Assembly: GCA_029863585.1 (NCBI GenBank)
Contig: JAOTVC010000009.1
Span: forward strand, 1-35,790
Direction of reading: 5' to 3'
DNA from: Alphaproteobacteria bacterium
Lineage (GTDB): Bacteria; Pseudomonadota; Alphaproteobacteria; SMXQ01
DNA: 35,790 nucleotides
Part shown: one piece after another, positions 1 to 8,216 of the stretch
How positions within the stretch are numbered: position 1 is the stretch's first letter
Layout: every line of letters begins with the position of its first letter
Notes under the pieces: model-generated
Databases searched by the model: none
Seen by the model: the letters and a program-made list of their open reading frames with translations, nothing else
Told to the model about the DNA's origin: nothing
Translations under genes and position numbers: made by a program

Positions 1-629
1 CCTTTTGCACCTCCAGGTAGTGATTGCCCGAGCCGAGCGTTCCCATCTCCTTGCGCTGGCGCCCCTTGGCCTTCTGGGAAACGCAGTCGGGGCGGGCGCC
101 GGCCATGGTGCCGTGCTCCTCGGTGCTGGCGAGGTCCGCCGCCTCGCCGTAGCCCTGTTCCACGGCCCAGCCGGCGCCGCCCGCCAGCATCGCGTCCATC
201 TGCGCGGCATCCAGGGCGATGGCGCCGGTGGACCCGACGCCGGCGGGGATATCCCGGCACAGCGAATCGGCGAGGATGTCCTTGACCGCTTCGATGTCCT
301 CGGCGCGGACGCCGGTCGCCAGGGTGCGGACGCCGCAGGAGATGTCGAAGCCGACGCCGCCCGCCGACACCACGCCGCCGGCATCGGCATCGAAGCCCGC
401 GACGCCGCCGATCGGGAAGCCGTAGCCCCAATGGGCGTCGGGCATGGCATAGGCGGCCCGCACGATGCCGGGCAGGGTGGCGACATTGGTGATCTGTTCC
501 GCCACCTTGTCGTCCATGTCGCGGATGAGCTGCTCATCGCCGTAGAGGATGGCGGGCACGCGCATCTTGCCAGTCGCCGGGATCACCCAGGTGGTGGCGT
601 CCTCACGCCGCAGGCGGGTCGGGTCCATG
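1..629 (-). CDS. rtcB: RNA-splicing ligase RtcB, N-terminal part (cut by left edge)
   Basis: RtcB joins RNA 2',3'-cyclic-phosphate or 3'-phosphate ends to 5'-hydroxyl ends using GTP and Mn2+. About 209 codons are present. Visible family signatures are PDAHWGYGFPIGG around residues 63-75, the metal-binding GVGFDISCGVR with Asp95 and Cys98, and GSGNHYLE at the window edge, which carries further metal and guanylate-site residues. I chose the ATG at 629 because an in-frame TAA (the stop of the upstream 84-aa gene) lies 18 nt before it, and AAGGCGG can serve as a ribosome site. Archease, the known RtcB activator, lies upstream on the same strand. This supports the call and suggests one operon. The identification is very secure; the C-terminal half is not visible. 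Confidence 0.96.
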
Positions 630-647
630 GGGCCGTGCCGGTCCGCC

Positions 648-902
648 TTATTGGCGCCGGTCCGTCTCGTTTTCGAACCGGCCCTCGGCGAGGATCTCAT
701 AGACCCGGGCAACGGTGCCGCCGAGCCGGTGGTCCGGGTCGGGGCCGAGCGGCTCGTCGGAGGTCAGCCAGGTGAAGGCCTCCATGACCTCTTCGGCATT
801 GGCGCCGGTGGCGATGATCGCGGCCACGCGGTCGTCAGGCAGGACCCCGGTGATGGAAGTGACGTCGTCGTGATGAAGCGGTGTGCTCGCGCCTTCATTC
901 AT
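648..902 (-). CDS. unrecognised 84-aa protein between archease and RtcB
   Basis: I do not recognise this protein. It is acidic and has no signal peptide or membrane segment. Residues about 20-50 (GVLPDDRVAAIIATGA, then EEVMEAFTWL) look helical, and the C-terminus is charged. The start at 902 is preferred over an in-frame ATG at 965 because a strong GAGGAGG lies just upstream of 902. Its TAA is 18 nt from the rtcB start and in the same frame, so the two genes are separated only by that stop and a short spacer and are probably co-translated. Context suggests a partner in RtcB/archease RNA ligation, but that is inference. It could instead be an unrelated passenger gene. Confidence 0.72.
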   Translation of the reverse strand: MNEGASTPLHHDDVTSITGVLPDDRVAAIIATGANAEEVMEAFTWLTSDEPLGPDPDHRLGGTVARVYEILAEGRFENETDRRQ

Positions 903-973
903 TCTCAAGCCTCCTCGATAGCTCGCTATGCCCCGTCGCGCCGCCGCGGAGGGCGAAAACCTCAACCCTAGTT

Positions 974-1004
974 TTTATATGGGCTTGGCGCGGGGCTTTG
1001 CCAA
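974..1004 (-). promoter_or_regulatory. candidate promoter for the 84-aa gene and rtcB
   Basis: On the minus strand a TTGGCA box (999-1004) is followed about 19 nt later by TATAAA (974-979); a CATATA reading gives a 17-nt spacer. It sits in the 116-nt gap between archease and the 84-aa gene. The same bases contain a GCTTGGC/GCCAAGC inverted repeat, so a hairpin acting on transcript processing is an alternative. Confidence 0.35.
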
Positions 1005-1018
1005 GCAAAACTCAGCGA

Positions 1019-1441
1019 TCAGACGTCGACCACGCACTGGGCGGTGAACGGGCCGCCGGCATCGCGGGTCACGGCAAGCGCCGTCATGGTCGCGCCCTTG
1101 ACCTCGACGGCCGGGCGGTGGCGGACGCGGTCGACCGCCTCACCATAGGCGCGCGCCGTCAGGCGGGTCCCCTCGATGGTGATTTCGAAGCGGGAGAACA
1201 GCATCTGCCGCGTTGCCATCTCGTAGACAAGGGCATTGAGCCAGTCGACCAGGAGAAGTTCTTTATCGGGGGCCTCGCAGGCGATCCCCACCGCATCGAC
1301 GGCGCGTACAGTGGCGGGGTCGGTGATCACCGCCGTCATGGCCAGCGCCGCGTTGGCGAAGGCCTCGGCGAGCGTTGGTCCCCGGCCGCGGACACCGATA
1401 TCCGCGCCATGGGCGAAATGTTCCCAAACCGTTCGGGCCAT
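1019..1441 (-). CDS. archease family protein (RtcB cofactor)
   Basis: Archease promotes guanylylation and multiple turnover of the RNA ligase RtcB. The 140-aa length is normal for the family. The N-terminus [16 protein letters not shown] matches the family's opening H-x-A-D-I/V-G motif with its metal-binding Asp. Further conserved stretches are [16 protein letters not shown] (about residues 76-91), the AYGE segment, and a C-terminal VDV where the family usually has an acidic residue near the end. The gene lies upstream of rtcB on the same strand, separated by the 84-aa gene, and 44 nt downstream of the dehydrogenase stop. The fold and the genomic pairing make this call firm. Confidence 0.92.
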   Translation of the reverse strand: MARTVWEHFAHGADIGVRGRGPTLAEAFANAALAMTAVITDPATVRAVDAVGIACEAPDKELLLVDWLNALVYEMATRQMLFSRFEITIEGTRLTARAYGEAVDRVRHRPAVEVKGATMTALAVTRDAGGPFTAQCVVDV

Positions 1442-1485
1442 GGGATCACCGGGCTGCCGGCGCCCGGGGCGCCGCCAGCAGCCGC

Positions 1486-2358
1486 CTAGTCCTTCGCGCC
1501 GATCGGCTTGGGCTTGTATTCCTTGCCGAGGTAGTGCGCCTTCTTTTTGTCGTAAAGCAGCTCGGCGACGTCGTCGGCGTGGAACATCTTGATCAGCTGG
1601 TCGACCTGGCCGAACATTGGCATCAGCACCTTGCGCTTCTGGGCGAGGTCGAGGGCGATGTCCATGTCCTTTTCCTGCCAGGTGAACTTGGTTTCATCCC
1701 AGCGCTCCAGCGTGCCGTTCTGGCCCGGGCACAGCATCAGGGTCTCGCGCATCTTCTGGGCGTCGATGCCGTAGGTCTTGGCCAGCAGCAAAACCTCGTA
1801 ATTGGCGATGGAATGGGCCCAGTGCAGCATGTTGTTGCAGGTCTTGCCGATTTCCCCGGCGCCGAGGTCGCCGAGATGGGGGGCGGCGCGGGAATAGCAT
1901 TCCAGCACCGGACGCGCCTTGTTGTAGTCCTTCTTGGCGCCGCCGCAGGTCGACATCAGCTTGCCGTCGCGCGCGCCGTCGAGGCCGTAGCACACCGGCG
2001 CGTCGATCACGCCGAGGCCGCGCTTCTTAGCGATTTCGGCGCATTCGCGGACCATGTCGGGATGGCTGGTCGCGGTGATCACGATGACCGCGCCCTTCTT
2101 GCCGACCTTGGTGACGTCGGTCACCACCTGCTTGACCTGGTGGTCGTAGCCGACCATGACGATGATCACGTCGCACTTCTTGGCCAGCTCATTGAGGCTG
2201 CGGGTCGGGCGGATGCCGTTCTTTTTGGCGGCGTTCAACGCCGCCTTGCTGAGGTCGAAGCCGAACACCTCGAACCGGCCGTCGCTTTTCTCCACCACGT
2301 GGCGGGCCATCTGGCCGCCCATCTCGCCCAGTCCGACGAAGCCTACGTTCAATGCCAT
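1486..2358 (-). CDS. NAD(P)-dependent beta-hydroxyacid dehydrogenase family protein
   Basis: This 290-aa protein belongs to the 6-phosphogluconate / 3-hydroxyisobutyrate dehydrogenase superfamily, which oxidises short beta-hydroxyacids or reduces the matching semialdehydes. The N-terminal Rossmann motif is [15 protein letters not shown] (residues 6-20). The substrate-binding segment normally found near residue 120 is present as [11 protein letters not shown]. The catalytic Lys172 lies in GKTCNNML, and the helical C-terminal domain follows. The ATG at 2358 is preceded by a good GGGAGA site. The substrate is not readable from sequence. Its lysine-rich C-terminus (KKK, KEYKPKP) is slightly unusual. 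It precedes archease by 44 nt, so cotranscription is possible, but I see no functional link to RNA ligation. Confidence 0.85.
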   Translation of the reverse strand: MALNVGFVGLGEMGGQMARHVVEKSDGRFEVFGFDLSKAALNAAKKNGIRPTRSLNELAKKCDVIIVMVGYDHQVKQVVTDVTKVGKKGAVIVITATSHPDMVRECAEIAKKRGLGVIDAPVCYGLDGARDGKLMSTCGGAKKDYNKARPVLECYSRAAPHLGDLGAGEIGKTCNNMLHWAHSIANYEVLLLAKTYGIDAQKMRETLMLCPGQNGTLERWDETKFTWQEKDMDIALDLAQKRKVLMPMFGQVDQLIKMFHADDVAELLYDKKKAHYLGKEYKPKPIGAKD

Positions 2359-2543
2359 TGAGATTCTCCCCGGGTGGTTGGCGGCACCGGCGGGGCGCCG
2401 CGGCATTCGTTTCAGCGCATAGCGTGCGCGCGGCCTTTTTCCTACATGAGCTTCCATCCCTCTTCCAGAGGAAATCCCGGCGCGTTGACTTGGACGCGGG
2501 CATTGTCACCGGGGGCGAATCGGAGTGGGGACGCTTCCCCACC

Positions 2544-2622
2544 CGTCATGCCCCGGCTCGTCCGGGGCATCCATCGAGCCGGGATGCCGCCATGGATCGC
2601 CCGGATGAACCGGGCGATGACG
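2544..2622. repeat. REP-like palindromic element
   Basis: The element begins CGTCATGCCCCGG and ends GGGCGATGACG, so its outer ends are inverted. Internally it has two hairpin halves, CCCCGGCTCGTCCGGGG and CGCCCGGATGAACCGGGCG, joined by a CCAT/ATGG core. This layout matches the dispersed 'GTCATGCCC...ATGAC' repeats common between genes in alphaproteobacteria. It lies in the 404-nt gap between the dehydrogenase (minus) and the isochorismatase-fold gene (plus). No second copy is present in the window. Confidence 0.75.
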
Positions 2623-2704
2623 GATATAGGCGGACGACCAAGCCAACGTCGGCCAGACCTTGTTGAAGCATGCGCCCGACGCGGCATGGGGGCCCTACGC
2701 GATG

Positions 2705-2732
2705 TTTCCATTCGTCGGGGCGCTGATATAAT
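2705..2732 (+). promoter_or_regulatory. candidate promoter of the isochorismatase-fold gene
   Basis: A perfect TATAAT is at 2727-2732, with TTTCCA at 2705-2710 as a possible -35 box (16-nt spacer). It lies about 30 nt upstream of the start codon, which has its own GGGAGG site. A perfect -10 box is rare in DNA of this composition. Confidence 0.6.
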
Positions 2733-2762
2733 CGGCGCGCTGACAACGAACGGGAGGATATC

Positions 2763-3458
2763 ATGGCGGGCGGCTTCGAAGACCATTGCTGGAAGGACGT
2801 GGTCGGTGACGAGATCATGGAGATCTACAAGTCCTACGAGCGGGAGATCTTCGTGGGCGAAAGGCCCGCGGTGCTGGCCATCGATTTGTACAAGAGCGCC
2901 TATCGGGGCGGCGACAAGCCGGTGCTCGAGGCCAACCGTGAATTCCCGGGTTCCTGCGGCGCCAATGCCTGGGCCGCGGTGGAGCCGACCCGGCGTGTGT
3001 TGGAAGCCGCGCGGGCCGCGGGCGTGCCGGTGATCTACACGACCCGCCGGGTGCATACCGGGCCGGTGCGCTCGACCAACCGCGACACCACGGGAATCCC
3101 TGAGGATTCCTACGACATCATCGACGAGCTGGCGCCTGAGGACGGCGAGCTAGTGATCTACAAGGAACGCGCCTCGGCCTTTTACGGCACGCCCCTGGTG
3201 GCGCATCTCAACAAGCTCGGCGTCCGTTCCCTGATCGCGCTGGGCGAATCGACCTCGGGCTGCGTCCGCGCCTCGGTGGTGGACGGGTATTCCAACGGCT
3301 ATCACACCACGGTGGTGGAGGAATGCACCTTCGACCGCTCGGACCTCAGCCACAAGGTCAACCTATTCGACCTGCACCACAAATACGCCGACGTGATGCA
3401 TGTGGAGGAGGTGCTGGAGCATCTCAACGCCATGCGCAAGAACACCGCGGCGGAGTAG
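2763..3458 (+). CDS. isochorismatase-family cysteine hydrolase
   Basis: This 231-aa enzyme has the family's Asp-Lys-Cys triad: Asp41 in LAIDLYKSAY, Lys134 in VIYKERASAFYGT and Cys167 in ESTSGCVRASVVDGYS. The family hydrolyses amide, carbamoyl or vinyl-ether bonds; members include N-carbamoylsarcosine amidase, maleamate amidohydrolase and nicotinamidase. The conserved cis-peptide region before the Cys is present. The ATG at 2763 follows GGGAGG with good spacing. It converges on hydantoinase-type genes, so an N-carbamoyl amino acid amidase that finishes hydantoin-like cleavage is an attractive guess. That guess is inference, since the substrate is not defined by these residues. Confidence 0.88.
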   Translation: MAGGFEDHCWKDVVGDEIMEIYKSYEREIFVGERPAVLAIDLYKSAYRGGDKPVLEANREFPGSCGANAWAAVEPTRRVLEAARAAGVPVIYTTRRVHTGPVRSTNRDTTGIPEDSYDIIDELAPEDGELVIYKERASAFYGTPLVAHLNKLGVRSLIALGESTSGCVRASVVDGYSNGYHTTVVEECTFDRSDLSHKVNLFDLHHKYADVMHVEEVLEHLNAMRKNTAAE

Positions 3459-3481
3459 GGGTACAGACGCAGAAAATCGCT

Positions 3482-3521
3482 TTGTTTAAAGATTTATTTA
3501 ATTAAAGAGTTCTTTAAACAA
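3482..3521. repeat. AT-rich inverted repeat between convergent genes
   Basis: TTGTTTAAAGA (3482-3492) is repeated exactly inverted as TCTTTAAACAA (3511-3521) around an 18-nt AT-only-like loop. The roughly 50-nt patch is strikingly AT-rich against its surroundings. It sits between the stop at 3458 and the hyuB stop at 3585. It may act as a bidirectional terminator or as a protein-binding site. Confidence 0.6.
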
Positions 3522-3584
3522 GGCTGTTTTTGGCGGCGTTGGGCTACCGCCACCGCACGGCCCCGAGAGCCCGGTATCTCTATG

Positions 3585-5249
3585 CTATCCGTCCTTAAGG
3601 CCGTAATCGCGCTTGGCGGCCTCGGGCGTCACGTAGCCCTCTATGATGTCGCGTTGGATGCGTTCACGCGCCCGCTTGGCGGGATCGCCGCAGCCGCCGC
3701 CGCCCGCGGACTCCAAATAGAAGCGCTCCCCGGCCTTGAGCTCAAAGCGGCCGGACGCCGGGGTTTCCTCTTCGCCGTCGGTTCCGGCGCGGATGACGAA
3801 GCGGCTGGCGCGCCCGGGCTTGCCGCCGTCGATCCCTTCGGGCGGGCATTTGGCGCGGTCGTAGCGGCGGATCACCGTGCCGTCGGCAAGCAGCTCATAG
3901 GCGCGGCGGAACGACAGGCCGCCCCGCGATTCGCCGGCCCCGCCGGAATCGGGGATCAGGGCGAACTCGGTCACCCGGCAGGGGAATTCGGATTCCAGGA
4001 TCTCGATCGGCGTGACATGCAAATTCGATAGATGCGTCGCGGTGCAGCTCGCCCCGTCATGGCCCGCGCCGCCGCCATAGGCGGAGCCGAGGATCTCGTA
4101 TTGCAGGCTGGGCTGGCCGGGCCTGGCGCCGGCGCCGAAATTGATGCCCAGCGCACCGCTTGACCCTGAGTTGGCGATGGCGCGTTCCGGGCGGAATTGG
4201 GCCAGCGCCGCCAGGATGACGTCGACCAGCTTGAGGTTCGCCATCTGGTAGGAGGACACCGGCGCGGGCGCCGCCGCGTTGGTGATGGTGCGCTCGGCGT
4301 ACTTGAAATCGACCTGATCGCGGCAGCCGTCGTTGAAATGGAGCCCCGGCCCAAGGCAGCCGATCAGGGAATAGAAGCAACACGCCTCCACCATCGACGG
4401 GCGCAGGTTGATCGGCCCCTTGGCCTGGGCGCCGGATTCGGAGAAATCGAACAGCACGCGGTCGCCGGCGACCCGCACGGTCACCGCCATGGGGATCATG
4501 CGCTCCAGCTCCACCCCGTCGGTATCCATGAAGCCTTTCGCGCTGGCCTCGCCGTCGGGAAGCGCCGCGATCGCCGCGGCGATGTCGCCGGCGCCGGCGG
4601 CCAGGATGGCGGCGAAGGCGCCGGTCACGGTTTCGGCGCCGAAGCGTTGGGCCAGGGCCTCCATCCGTTTCACCCCCATGGCGGTGGCGGCGATCTGGGC
4701 CCCCATGTCGCCCGCCACCAGCTCCGGCTGGCGCGAATTGGCGGCGATCAGGCGGTGCAGGTCCTGATCGTCCAGGCCGCCCTGGACGATCTTGATGGGG
4801 GGCAGCAGAAGCCCCTCCTGATAGATCTCCGTCGCCGTCGCCGAGGTCGAGCCCGGGATGCTGCCCCCGACATCGGCCTTATGGGCGATGGAGCCCGAGA
4901 ACCCGATCAGCTCATTGCCGGCAAAGATCGGCGCGACGAATCCCATGTCGGAAACATGGGGCAGGCCCGCGTCATAGGGATGGTTGGAGACGAAGACATC
5001 GCCCGGCGCGATGCCGTCCTTGCCATAGAGCTTCAGCACCCGGGCGCAGAAATGCCGGTAGACCGTGCCGTGGAAGAACATCGGCGGCGCCGTGATCAGC
5101 CGCCCTTCGGCATCCAGGATGACGCAGGAAAAGTCGCGCGTCTCGCGGATGATGGTGGAATAGCCCGAGCGGTAGAAATGGTAATGCATCTCATCCACCA
5201 GGCCGGCGATCTTGTTGCGGATGACCTCCACGGTGACCGGATCGATCAT
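3585..5249 (-). CDS. hyuB: hydantoinase / oxoprolinase subunit B family protein
   Basis: This is the HyuB-type subunit of ATP-dependent ring-opening enzymes (5-oxoprolinase, N-methylhydantoinase, acetone or acetophenone carboxylase relatives). It opens with the typical IDPVTVEVIRNKI and has the family's ETRDFSCVILD, VSNHPYDAGLPHVSDMGF and SGSIAHKADVGG segments within residues 1-135. The later GGAGHDGASCT, ESEFPCRV and DSGGAGESRGG segments also fit. The length of 554 aa is normal. The start lies 4 nt after the hyuA stop, so the two are translationally coupled. The exact substrate, a hydantoin, oxoproline or other cyclic amide, cannot be decided from sequence. Confidence 0.9.
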   Translation of the reverse strand: MIDPVTVEVIRNKIAGLVDEMHYHFYRSGYSTIIRETRDFSCVILDAEGRLITAPPMFFHGTVYRHFCARVLKLYGKDGIAPGDVFVSNHPYDAGLPHVSDMGFVAPIFAGNELIGFSGSIAHKADVGGSIPGSTSATATEIYQEGLLLPPIKIVQGGLDDQDLHRLIAANSRQPELVAGDMGAQIAATAMGVKRMEALAQRFGAETVTGAFAAILAAGAGDIAAAIAALPDGEASAKGFMDTDGVELERMIPMAVTVRVAGDRVLFDFSESGAQAKGPINLRPSMVEACCFYSLIGCLGPGLHFNDGCRDQVDFKYAERTITNAAAPAPVSSYQMANLKLVDVILAALAQFRPERAIANSGSSGALGINFGAGARPGQPSLQYEILGSAYGGGAGHDGASCTATHLSNLHVTPIEILESEFPCRVTEFALIPDSGGAGESRGGLSFRRAYELLADGTVIRRYDRAKCPPEGIDGGKPGRASRFVIRAGTDGEEETPASGRFELKAGERFYLESAGGGGCGDPAKRARERIQRDIIEGYVTPEAAKRDYGLKDG

Positions 5250-5253
5250 GGTC

Positions 5254-7341
5254 TCAGCCCTCCGCTTCCAGGATCAGGTTGCCGAGGGCGTCCACCGCGG
5301 CGGCCCAGCCCACGGGGATGACGGTGGTCGCATCCATCTGTTCGACGATGGCGGGGCCGGCGAAGGCGGCGCCGATGGCAAGCTGGTCGCGCTCATAGAC
5401 CGGCACCTCGGCGCCCTTCAGCCCGTCGAACCAGACCATGCGCTTCCCCTTGAGCGCGCCCTCGGCCGGGGCCGGCGCGTCCGGCGCGGGCCTCGGCCGG
5501 GGCTCGAATTTCGGCACCGAGACGGTGGCGCGCAGGCGGTAGCTCACCACCTCGACCTCCTTTTCCCGGGCGGCATGGCCGTGGATCTGGGCGTGGCGGG
5601 TATCGAACCGTTCGCGCGCCTGGATCAGCGCGGCATCGTCGAGCCGGCCGATGCCGTCCAGGGCGACGCGCAGCTCATAGCCTTGGCCGGCGTAGCGCAT
5701 GTCGAGCTCCCGGTCCATGCGGGCATCGGCCTCTGTCAGCCCTTCCGAGGCCAGCACCTCGCGGGCGCGGGCCTCCAATTCCTTGAACAATTCCTCGCCA
5801 TGGGCCGGGTCCAGCGCCGAGATAGGCTTGAGCTCGGAGCGGATGAAATCGTGCACCACGTCGGAACAGAGCAGGCCGAGGGCGGAAAAGGCGCCGGGCC
5901 GGGGCGGCACCAGGATGCGCGCAATGCCGAGCTCCGCCGCCACCGCCGCGGCATGGACGGCGCCGGCGCCGCCGAACGGCAGCAGGGTAAAGGCGCGCGG
6001 TTCCAGGCCGCGCTTGGCGGCGAACACCCGGACCTCGTCGGCCATGCGCTCATCGACGATGCGGCGGATGCCGGCCGCCGCCTCCCGGGCCGAGAGGTTG
6101 AGCGGCTTGCCGATCTTCGTTTCGAGTGCCGCTTCGGCGGCGGCGACATCGAGGCTCTGGCTGCCGCCCAGGAAGTAATCGGGGTTGAGGAAGCCGCAGA
6201 CGATATCGGCGTCGGTCACCGCCGGCGCGTCGCCGCCCTGGCCGTAGCAGGCCGGGCCCGGGTCGGCGCCGGCACTTTCCGGTCCCACGGTCAGGAAGCC
6301 GCCGCCCTCGACCTTGGCGATGGAGCCGCCGCCGGCGGAGATCGTCGTCATGTCCAGCGCCGGCACGTCGACCTGGCGGCGGGCGACGGTGCCTTCGGTC
6401 ACTTCGAGGGGGGTGCCGCCTTCGATGAAGGCGATGTCGGCGCTGGTGCCGCCCATGTCCAGCGTCACCAGATCGCGCCCGCCGTCGTCGGAACACACCC
6501 AGGCCGCCGCCCGGGCGCCGGCGGCGGGGCCGGACAACAGGGTATGCACGGTGTTGTGTCCCTCCATGGCGGCGGTGAACGGCATGACGCCGCCGTTCGA
6601 TTGCATCAGGAAGCGCTGGGGCGTGGTGATGCCGAGCTCGTCCAGCCCCTTGGCCAGGTTGGCGATGTAGCGGGTCAGGACCGGCGCCAGATAGGCATTG
6701 ACCAGGGTGGTGGAAAGCCTCGGCCATTCGCGGATGCGCGGCAAGACGTCCGACGACAGCGAGACATGCATCCCTGGCGCGGCGCCCACGATGATGTCGC
6801 GCGTCCGCGCCTCATGGGCCGGGTTCATGTAGGAGAACAGGTAATTGACGGCGATGGCGTCGACGCCCGCATCGCTTAGTTTCCGCGCCCCCGCCGCCAC
6901 CGCGTCCTCATCCAGCGGCGTCAGCACGGCGCCGGTGTAGTCCACCCGTTCGGGGATCTCGACGGTGCGGCTCTGGGGGGCGATGGCGGGGGGCTTGTCG
7001 TAGAAGTAATCGAAAGGATTGCCGTCACGCGCCTGGTTCTGAGTCTCCTGCACGGCATTGTAGCCGGCCGAAATCATCAGCCCGACCTTGGCGCCGCGCA
7101 TTTCCAGAAGCGCGTTGGTGGTGATGGTCGTGCCGTGGGCGAAGAAGCCGATCGCCGCCGGATCGATGCCCTTCGCCAGGAACCGCTTGACGCCGCCCAG
7201 CACGCCGTCGGCCGGATTGGCTGGGGTCGAGGCGACCTTTTCGACCGCGATCTCGCCGCTTTCGGTATCGAGCAAGACCAGGTCGGTATGGGTGCCGCCG
7301 ACATCGACGCCGAGGCGGTAACGGTTTTTCCCGTCTGTCAT
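5254..7341 (-). CDS. hyuA: hydantoinase / oxoprolinase subunit A family protein
   Basis: This 695-aa HyuA-type ATPase subunit has an actin/Hsp70-like fold. The phosphate-1 loop is GVDVGGTHTDLV near residues 11-22, and the phosphate-2 loop is LDMGGTSADIA. Other conserved segments are GTTITTNALLE, QSNGGVMPF, LSGPAAGARAA, SAGGGSIA, and GPESAGADPGPACYG. It uses ATP to activate the cyclic amide (or a ketone, in the carboxylase relatives) for the B subunit. Its start lies 3 nt after the stop of the upstream membrane protein gene and its stop 4 nt before hyuB, so it sits in a compact operon. Confidence 0.92.
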   Translation of the reverse strand: MTDGKNRYRLGVDVGGTHTDLVLLDTESGEIAVEKVASTPANPADGVLGGVKRFLAKGIDPAAIGFFAHGTTITTNALLEMRGAKVGLMISAGYNAVQETQNQARDGNPFDYFYDKPPAIAPQSRTVEIPERVDYTGAVLTPLDEDAVAAGARKLSDAGVDAIAVNYLFSYMNPAHEARTRDIIVGAAPGMHVSLSSDVLPRIREWPRLSTTLVNAYLAPVLTRYIANLAKGLDELGITTPQRFLMQSNGGVMPFTAAMEGHNTVHTLLSGPAAGARAAAWVCSDDGGRDLVTLDMGGTSADIAFIEGGTPLEVTEGTVARRQVDVPALDMTTISAGGGSIAKVEGGGFLTVGPESAGADPGPACYGQGGDAPAVTDADIVCGFLNPDYFLGGSQSLDVAAAEAALETKIGKPLNLSAREAAAGIRRIVDERMADEVRVFAAKRGLEPRAFTLLPFGGAGAVHAAAVAAELGIARILVPPRPGAFSALGLLCSDVVHDFIRSELKPISALDPAHGEELFKELEARAREVLASEGLTEADARMDRELDMRYAGQGYELRVALDGIGRLDDAALIQARERFDTRHAQIHGHAAREKEVEVVSYRLRATVSVPKFEPRPRPAPDAPAPAEGALKGKRMVWFDGLKGAEVPVYERDQLAIGAAFAGPAIVEQMDATTVIPVGWAAAVDALGNLILEAEG

Positions 7342-7344
7342 AGG

Positions 7345-7755
7345 TCAAGCTATCCGGCGGGCAAGGAACAGGCCGGCGAGCATGGCCGGAACGAAATAGA
7401 GGGTCTCGGCCTGAAGGTAGGCGGCGCTGGCGATGGCGGGGCCGGGGCACAGGCCCGCCAGCCCCCAGCCGATGCCGAAGATCGCGGCGCCGGTGATCAG
7501 CCGGGCGTCGATCGCCGTCTTGGTCGGCAGCTGGAAGCTTTCGGTCAGCACCGGCTTGGGCCGGCCCAGCACCAGCCGGTAGCCGACCCAGGTGACGGCG
7601 ACGGCCGCGCCCATGACCAAGGCCAGGCTCGGATCCCAGGCGCCCGCGACATCGAGGAAGGCGAGCACCTTGGCCGGGTTCACCATCTGGGAGACCGCGA
7701 GGCCGAGACCGAACACGAGACCGGCGCTTAAGCTTGCGAGGATGCGGGCCATCAT
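7345..7755 (-). CDS. YeeE/YedE-type membrane protein, second half-transporter (DUF6691-like)
   Basis: A 136-aa integral membrane protein with about four hydrophobic segments. These include an N-terminal helix with [15 protein letters not shown] and the signature [15 protein letters not shown], whose Cys is part of the conserved sulfur-relay motif in YeeE/YedE (TsuA-like) transporters of thiosulfate or other sulfur species. The family is often split into two adjacent half-size genes, as here. The ATG at 7755 overlaps the stop of the preceding half by 4 nt (ATGA), which favours 1:1 expression. A link to the hydantoinase genes just downstream is unexplained. Confidence 0.85.
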   Translation of the reverse strand: MMARILASLSAGLVFGLGLAVSQMVNPAKVLAFLDVAGAWDPSLALVMGAAVAVTWVGYRLVLGRPKPVLTESFQLPTKTAIDARLITGAAIFGIGWGLAGLCPGPAIASAAYLQAETLYFVPAMLAGLFLARRIA

Positions 7756-8180
7756 CCCGCCCCCAGCAGGTGGCGGGTGACGTAAACGGTGAGCGCCGCG
7801 GTGATCATGAAGGTGGCGACGGAGGCGACCGAGCGCTTGGACAGCCGCGCGATGCCGCAGACCCCATGGCCCGAGGTGCAGCCGCTTCCCAGGACCGTGC
7901 CGAATCCCACCAGCAGCCCGGCGGCGATGAGCGTGACCGGCGTCGCGCTGAACTGCAGCGACGCGAGCGGCCCGCCCCCCGCGCGGTAAAGCAGGGTGCC
8001 GCCGACCAGTCCCACGGCAAAGGCGGCGCGCCATGCCGATTCGCCGGGGGCGGGCGGTAAGAGGCCGCCCAGGATGCCGCTGATGCCGGCGATGCGGCCT
8101 GTCAGTCCCATCAGCATCACCGCGGCGAGGCCGATCAGCGCGCCGCCCGCCAGCGCCGATCCGGGCGTGAAATTCTCCAT
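7752..8180 (-). CDS. YeeE/YedE-type membrane protein, first half-transporter
   Basis: This 142-aa protein has about four membrane segments. The conserved loop [12 protein letters not shown] near residues 100-111 contains the two cysteines typical of YeeE/YedE sulfur transporters. The N-terminal [16 protein letters not shown] segment also fits the family. It forms a pair with the downstream half at 7345-7755 through a 4-nt overlap. It starts 36 nt after the alpha/beta hydrolase stop, so the whole minus-strand run 9692-3585 may be one transcript. The transported sulfur compound is unknown. Confidence 0.87.
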   Translation of the reverse strand: MENFTPGSALAGGALIGLAAVMLMGLTGRIAGISGILGGLLPPAPGESAWRAAFAVGLVGGTLLYRAGGGPLASLQFSATPVTLIAAGLLVGFGTVLGSGCTSGHGVCGIARLSKRSVASVATFMITAALTVYVTRHLLGAG

Positions 8181-8216
8181 GAAACCGTGCCTCCCTGTGC
8201 CGCGCTCCGCTCCGCC

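Noticed and set aside
648-965. Longer version of the 84-aa protein starting at 965
   Set aside because: The strong GAGGAGG site lies just before the ATG at 902, and the upstream extension (Arg/Ala/Ser-rich) looks non-coding.
5212-6879. 555-aa plus-strand frame opposite hyuA
   Set aside because: Repetitive Gly/Ala/His/Arg composition with no motif; hyuA on the minus strand is clearly real.
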